Shown here: in pieces, positions 61,320 through 64,000 of the stretch
How positions within the stretch are numbered: the first letter of the stretch is position 1
How the letters are laid out: every line of letters starts with the position of its first letter
Assembly: GCF_000732625.1 (NCBI RefSeq)
Contig: NZ_JPJI01000032.1
Location: 62,001-126,000, forward strand
DNA: 64,000 bases
Origin: Nonlabens ulvanivorans
GTDB lineage: Bacteria; Bacteroidota; Bacteroidia; Flavobacteriales; Flavobacteriaceae
Direction of reading: 5' to 3'
The notes under the pieces: model-generated
The model's input: only the letters and a program-made list of their open reading frames with translations
Told to the model about the DNA's origin: nothing
Database searches by the model: none
Translations under genes and position numbers: made by a program

Positions 61320-62288
61320 ATGGGAAAACCTATTACTGATTTTATAGAAAACTATTTCTTACACTTTAACAGCGCTGCGCTTGTAGACGCTGCCAAAGGT
61401 TATGAAGCACAATTAAACCAAGGCTCCAAAATGCTAGTCTCACTTGCTGGAGCCATGAGCACGGCAGAGATTGGAAAGATCTTTGGCGAGATGATACGCC
61501 AGGATAAAGTACATATTATTTCTTGTACAGGTGCAAACCTTGAGGAAGATTTGATGAATCTAGTGGCGCATAGCCACTATAAAAGAGTGCCTAACTATCG
61601 CGATTTAACACCGCAAGACGAATGGGATTTACTTGAAAAAGGACTCAATCGTGTGACAGACACTTGTATTCCAGAAGAAGAGGCTTTTAGAAGACTACAA
61701 GAACACATCGTGAAAATATGGAAAGATGCAGAGGCAAAAGGCGAGCGTTATTTCCCTCATGAATATATGTACAAACTACTTTTAAGTGGTGTCCTAGAAC
61801 AGTATTATGAAATCCCTATTGAGAACTCATGGATGTATGCCGCTGCCAAAGCCAATCTTCCAATCGTCGTTCCTGGATGGGAAGACAGTACGATGGGTAA
61901 TATTTTTGCTAGTTATGTATTAAAAGGTGAGTTAAAAGCCAGCACTGTAAAAAGTGGTATCGAGTACATGACTTTCCTTGCAGACTGGTATACTGACAAC
62001 TCACAGAAAGGAATCGGTTTCTTCCAGATAGGTGGTGGAATCGCAGGAGATTTCCCTATTTGTGTAGTACCTATGTTGTATCAAGATATGGAACGTACCG
62101 ACACGCCGTTTTGGAGTTATTTCTGTCAGATATCTGATTCAACGACCAGTTATGGAAGTTATTCTGGAGCCGTACCTAATGAAAAAATCACTTGGGGAAA
62201 ACTAGATCAAGACACACCTAAGTTTATAGTAGAAAGTGATGCAACTATTGTAGCGCCGCTGATCTTTGCTTATTTGTTAGAGATGTAA
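61320..62288 (+). CDS. Deoxyhypusine-synthase-like aminobutyl transferase
   Basis: 322 residues, full length for the family. The catalytic Lys is retained (Lys294 in KITWGKLDQ, the WGK block that forms the imine with spermidine). SLAGAMSTAEIG near 41, SCTGANLEEDL near 63 and FFQIGGGIAGDFP near 234 are NAD-site blocks. Bacteria have no eIF5A to modify, so the acceptor must differ; homospermidine synthesis from putrescine is the best-supported idea for bacterial relatives, and the speA-speB neighbours agree. It is the last gene before the palindrome and terminator at 62297-62369. Confidence 0.85.
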   Translation: MGKPITDFIENYFLHFNSAALVDAAKGYEAQLNQGSKMLVSLAGAMSTAEIGKIFGEMIRQDKVHIISCTGANLEEDLMNLVAHSHYKRVPNYRDLTPQDEWDLLEKGLNRVTDTCIPEEEAFRRLQEHIVKIWKDAEAKGERYFPHEYMYKLLLSGVLEQYYEIPIENSWMYAAAKANLPIVVPGWEDSTMGNIFASYVLKGELKASTVKSGIEYMTFLADWYTDNSQKGIGFFQIGGGIAGDFPICVVPMLYQDMERTDTPFWSYFCQISDSTTSYGSYSGAVPNEKITWGKLDQDTPKFIVESDATIVAPLIFAYLLEM

Positions 62289-62296
62289 ATTTTTAA

Positions 62297-62318
62297 TTCC
62301 GCTTTCGCGAAAGCGGAA
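62297..62318. repeat. Extended intergenic copy of the 16-bp palindrome (22-bp perfect palindrome)
   Basis: The core (62300-62315) is exact and flanked by TTC and GAA, making a 22-bp palindrome. It is the only non-coding copy in the window, starting 9 nt after the deoxyhypusine-synthase-like gene. Confidence 0.95.
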
Positions 62319-62327
62319 CTAGAACAC

Positions 62328-62369
62328 AACCTGTAAGTTGCTCAACACATAGCGGTTTACAGGTTTTTT
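62328..62369 (+). terminator. Terminator-like hairpin closing the polyamine transcript
   Basis: AACCTGTAA (62328-62336) pairs with TTACAGGTT (62357-62365) around a 20-nt loop, with T6 at 62364-62369. The loop is long, so efficiency is uncertain. Confidence 0.6.
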
Positions 62370-62443
62370 ATGCTTAAAAAATTAACTTTTTAGGCGCTTA
62401 AAACAATTGAATTCCCATTACATTTAGATACAACTAAGACACT

Positions 62444-63979
62444 ATGAGTGATATTAATATGAGTAAGATTGACAACTTAAATCTAGAGTTTTTACAGCTT
62501 AAAGATTATGAAGAGTTAAAGCACGCGATGATAGATTCTTATAGCAATCTACCAGATTCTTACTGGCGAGAAGAACAGATCAAAACGCTTATAAATAAAT
62601 TTCCAGAAGGTCAAGTTGTCCTCAAAGTGAATGAAGAGATTGTAGCTTGTGCGCTTTCTATAGTGGTAAAGTATGAAGATTTTAGTGGTCAGTACACTTA
62701 TGAGCAAGTGACCGGAAATTACAAGTTCACCACGCACGATGATGATGGTGATGTACTTTATGGAATTGAGGTATTTATAAAACCACAATATCGTGGTATG
62801 CGATTAGGTCGTCGCTTATATGATTACCGTAAAGAGCTGTGTGAGAATTTGAATTTAAGAGGTATAGCCTTCGGTGGTCGTATTCCTAACTATCATAATC
62901 ACGCGAGTGAAATGACACCTAAGGAATACATCGAAAAAGTGCGCAATAAAGAGATTACAGACTCTGTACTGAACTTTCAACTATCAAACGACTTCCATGT
63001 TTCTCGTATTCTTAAAAACTATCTGGATGGCGATAAAGCCTCTATGGAGTTTGCCGTATTACTAGAATGGGATAATATTTACTATACAAAACCAGTTACA
63101 GAAACCACAGCATTAAAAAGCACGGTGCGGTTAGGATTAATCCAGTGGCAAATGCGTCCTTACTCAGGTTTTAATGAGTTGATGCAACAGGTAGAATACT
63201 TTGTAGATGCTGTTGCAGCTTACAGATCTGATTTTGCTTTATTCCCTGAATATTTTAATGCGCCACTTATGGCTGCTTACAATAAGTTGAGTGTTAGTGA
63301 TTCTATTAGAGAACTAGCAAAATATACCGAGATGATCAGAAACAAGTTTTCTGAATTATCCATTAAGTATAACATCAACATTATTACAGGTTCTATGCCT
63401 GAAATCATTGATGGACAATTGTATAATGTAGGGAATTTGTGCCGTCGAGATGGTACGATAGAACGTTATGAAAAAATACATGTCACACCAGATGAGCAAA
63501 AAGTATGGGGACTTCAAGGTGGAAGTAAGATCCAGACTTTTGACACCGATTGTGGTAAAATAGGAATCTTGATTTGCTATGACAGTGAATTCCCAGAATT
63601 GAGTCGTATTATGGCACAAGAAGGGATGCAAATTCTTTTTGTACCATTCTTGACAGATACACAAAATGCTTATGCTCGTGTACGCCTTTGCTCTCAAGCT
63701 AGAGCGGTAGAGAATGAATGTTATGTAGCTATCGCTGGTAGCGTAGGTAATTTACCGGCAGTTGAGAATATGGATATTTCTTATGCGCAAAGTGCTGTAT
63801 TCACTCCTTGTGATTTTGCGTTCCCATCAAATGGAGTAAAGGCAGAGGCCACAGCAAACACAGAAATGATTCTTGTGGCCGATGTGGATCTGGATTTATT
63901 AAAAGAACTACACAATTATGGCGCTGTAAAGAACTTAAAAGACCGAAGAACAGATTTGTATGAGGTGAGTAAGAAGTAG
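62444..63979 (+). CDS. Fusion of GNAT acetyltransferase and carbon-nitrogen hydrolase
   Basis: 511 residues, complete in the window. The N-terminal GNAT domain (about 13-215) has the acetyl-CoA loop QYRGMRLGRRLYDYRKELC. The C-terminal nitrilase-superfamily domain (about 228-505) has Glu in ALFPEYFNAP (near 267), Lys in YEKIHVTPDE (near 345) and Cys in LICYDSEFPE (near 379), a complete triad. The family is widespread in Bacteroidota; its substrate is unknown. Location after the speA-speB-DHS-like set suggests an amide of a polyamine (acetylated or carbamoylated) as substrate. Separated from them by a hairpin, so possibly its own transcript. Confidence 0.88.
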   Translation: MSDINMSKIDNLNLEFLQLKDYEELKHAMIDSYSNLPDSYWREEQIKTLINKFPEGQVVLKVNEEIVACALSIVVKYEDFSGQYTYEQVTGNYKFTTHDDDGDVLYGIEVFIKPQYRGMRLGRRLYDYRKELCENLNLRGIAFGGRIPNYHNHASEMTPKEYIEKVRNKEITDSVLNFQLSNDFHVSRILKNYLDGDKASMEFAVLLEWDNIYYTKPVTETTALKSTVRLGLIQWQMRPYSGFNELMQQVEYFVDAVAAYRSDFALFPEYFNAPLMAAYNKLSVSDSIRELAKYTEMIRNKFSELSIKYNINIITGSMPEIIDGQLYNVGNLCRRDGTIERYEKIHVTPDEQKVWGLQGGSKIQTFDTDCGKIGILICYDSEFPELSRIMAQEGMQILFVPFLTDTQNAYARVRLCSQARAVENECYVAIAGSVGNLPAVENMDISYAQSAVFTPCDFAFPSNGVKAEATANTEMILVADVDLDLLKELHNYGAVKNLKDRRTDLYEVSKK

Positions 63980-64000
63980 ATTATTGCAAATACTTAGTTG

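Noticed and set aside
1-64000. CRISPR array, integron, prophage or insertion sequence
   Set aside because: No regularly spaced direct repeats, no transposase, integrase or phage structural genes were seen. The palindrome copies are kilobases apart and lack spacer structure.
1-64000. tRNA or rRNA genes
   Set aside because: No cloverleaf-like stretch with the GTTCGAnnC arm, or rRNA-like conserved block, was noticed in the intergenic gaps, all but one of which are shorter than 300 nt.

Overview
The window reads as chromosomal DNA of a marine-type member of the Bacteroidota, almost certainly Flavobacteriaceae. Pointers are the low G+C, short leaders, Bacteroidota-type promoters (TTG, about 22 nt, TAnnTTTG, best seen at 57698-57730), a family S9 dipeptidyl peptidase with signal peptide, GYDIA-type GHMP kinase, DUF6702 protein, carboxypeptidase-regulatory-like surface proteins, and a mevalonate pathway. 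Nonlabens or a close relative is a guess from gene order and repeat content, not a proof. No rRNA, tRNA, CRISPR array, IS element or phage gene was seen.

Layout. 1-3.7 kb (minus): a partial surface protein, GYDIA GHMP kinase, DinB-like protein and HMG-CoA reductase. 3.8-8.2 kb (plus): dipeptidyl peptidase, peptide transporter, thioredoxin-fold protein. 8.2-13.2 kb (minus): ComEC, NlpC/P60 lipoprotein, LpxB, a small membrane protein, SurE. 13.3-17.3 kb (plus): C-terminal processing protease, OppC-type permease, secreted nuclease. 17.4-25.3 kb (minus): the elongasome operon mreB-mreC-mreD-mrdA-rodA plus a LAS-type peptidase, preceded by purH. 25.5-30 kb (plus): MacB-type permease, atypical SDR, ACMSD-like amidohydrolase, O-methyltransferase. 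30-36.9 kb (minus): PAP2 phosphatase, TatA, lipoproteins, M1 peptidase, DUF6702 and a tandem pair of regulatory-like-domain proteins. 37-41.2 kb (plus): PepE-like peptidase, three acetyltransferases, and M15, M48 and M91-like peptidases. 41.4-48.2 kb (minus): a 2284-residue alpha-2-macroglobulin with an embedded TonB-plug-like segment. 48.4-53.8 kb (plus): TPR protein, Mpl, M24 peptidase, mevalonate diphosphate decarboxylase and mevalonate kinase. 53.8-55.3 kb (minus): an AT-rich two-gene accessory cassette (CPBP membrane protease and Cys-rich lipoprotein). 55.7-58.7 kb (plus): UbiA prenyltransferase, nitrilase, and a pseudouridine-synthase-like protein lacking the catalytic Asp. 58.9-64 kb (plus): a polyamine cluster of arginine decarboxylase, agmatinase, deoxyhypusine-synthase-like protein and a GNAT-nitrilase fusion.

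How it fits together. Two loci supply the mevalonate pathway and a UbiA enzyme uses its prenyl product. Cell-wall growth and recycling are represented by the Mre/RodA operon, Mpl, NlpC/P60, M15 and LAS-type peptidases. Arginine is routed to putrescine and probably onward by the speA-speB-DHS-like set.

The strongest unexplained signal is a dispersed 16-bp perfect palindrome, CGCTTTCGCGAAAGCG. It occurs 10 times exactly and 6 more times with one or two mismatches, roughly every 4 kb. It is mostly inside genes, in all three reading frames, at most once per gene, and once as a longer 22-bp palindrome between genes. Its behaviour is that of a selected DNA word (uptake, organisation or recombination signal), not of a protein motif.
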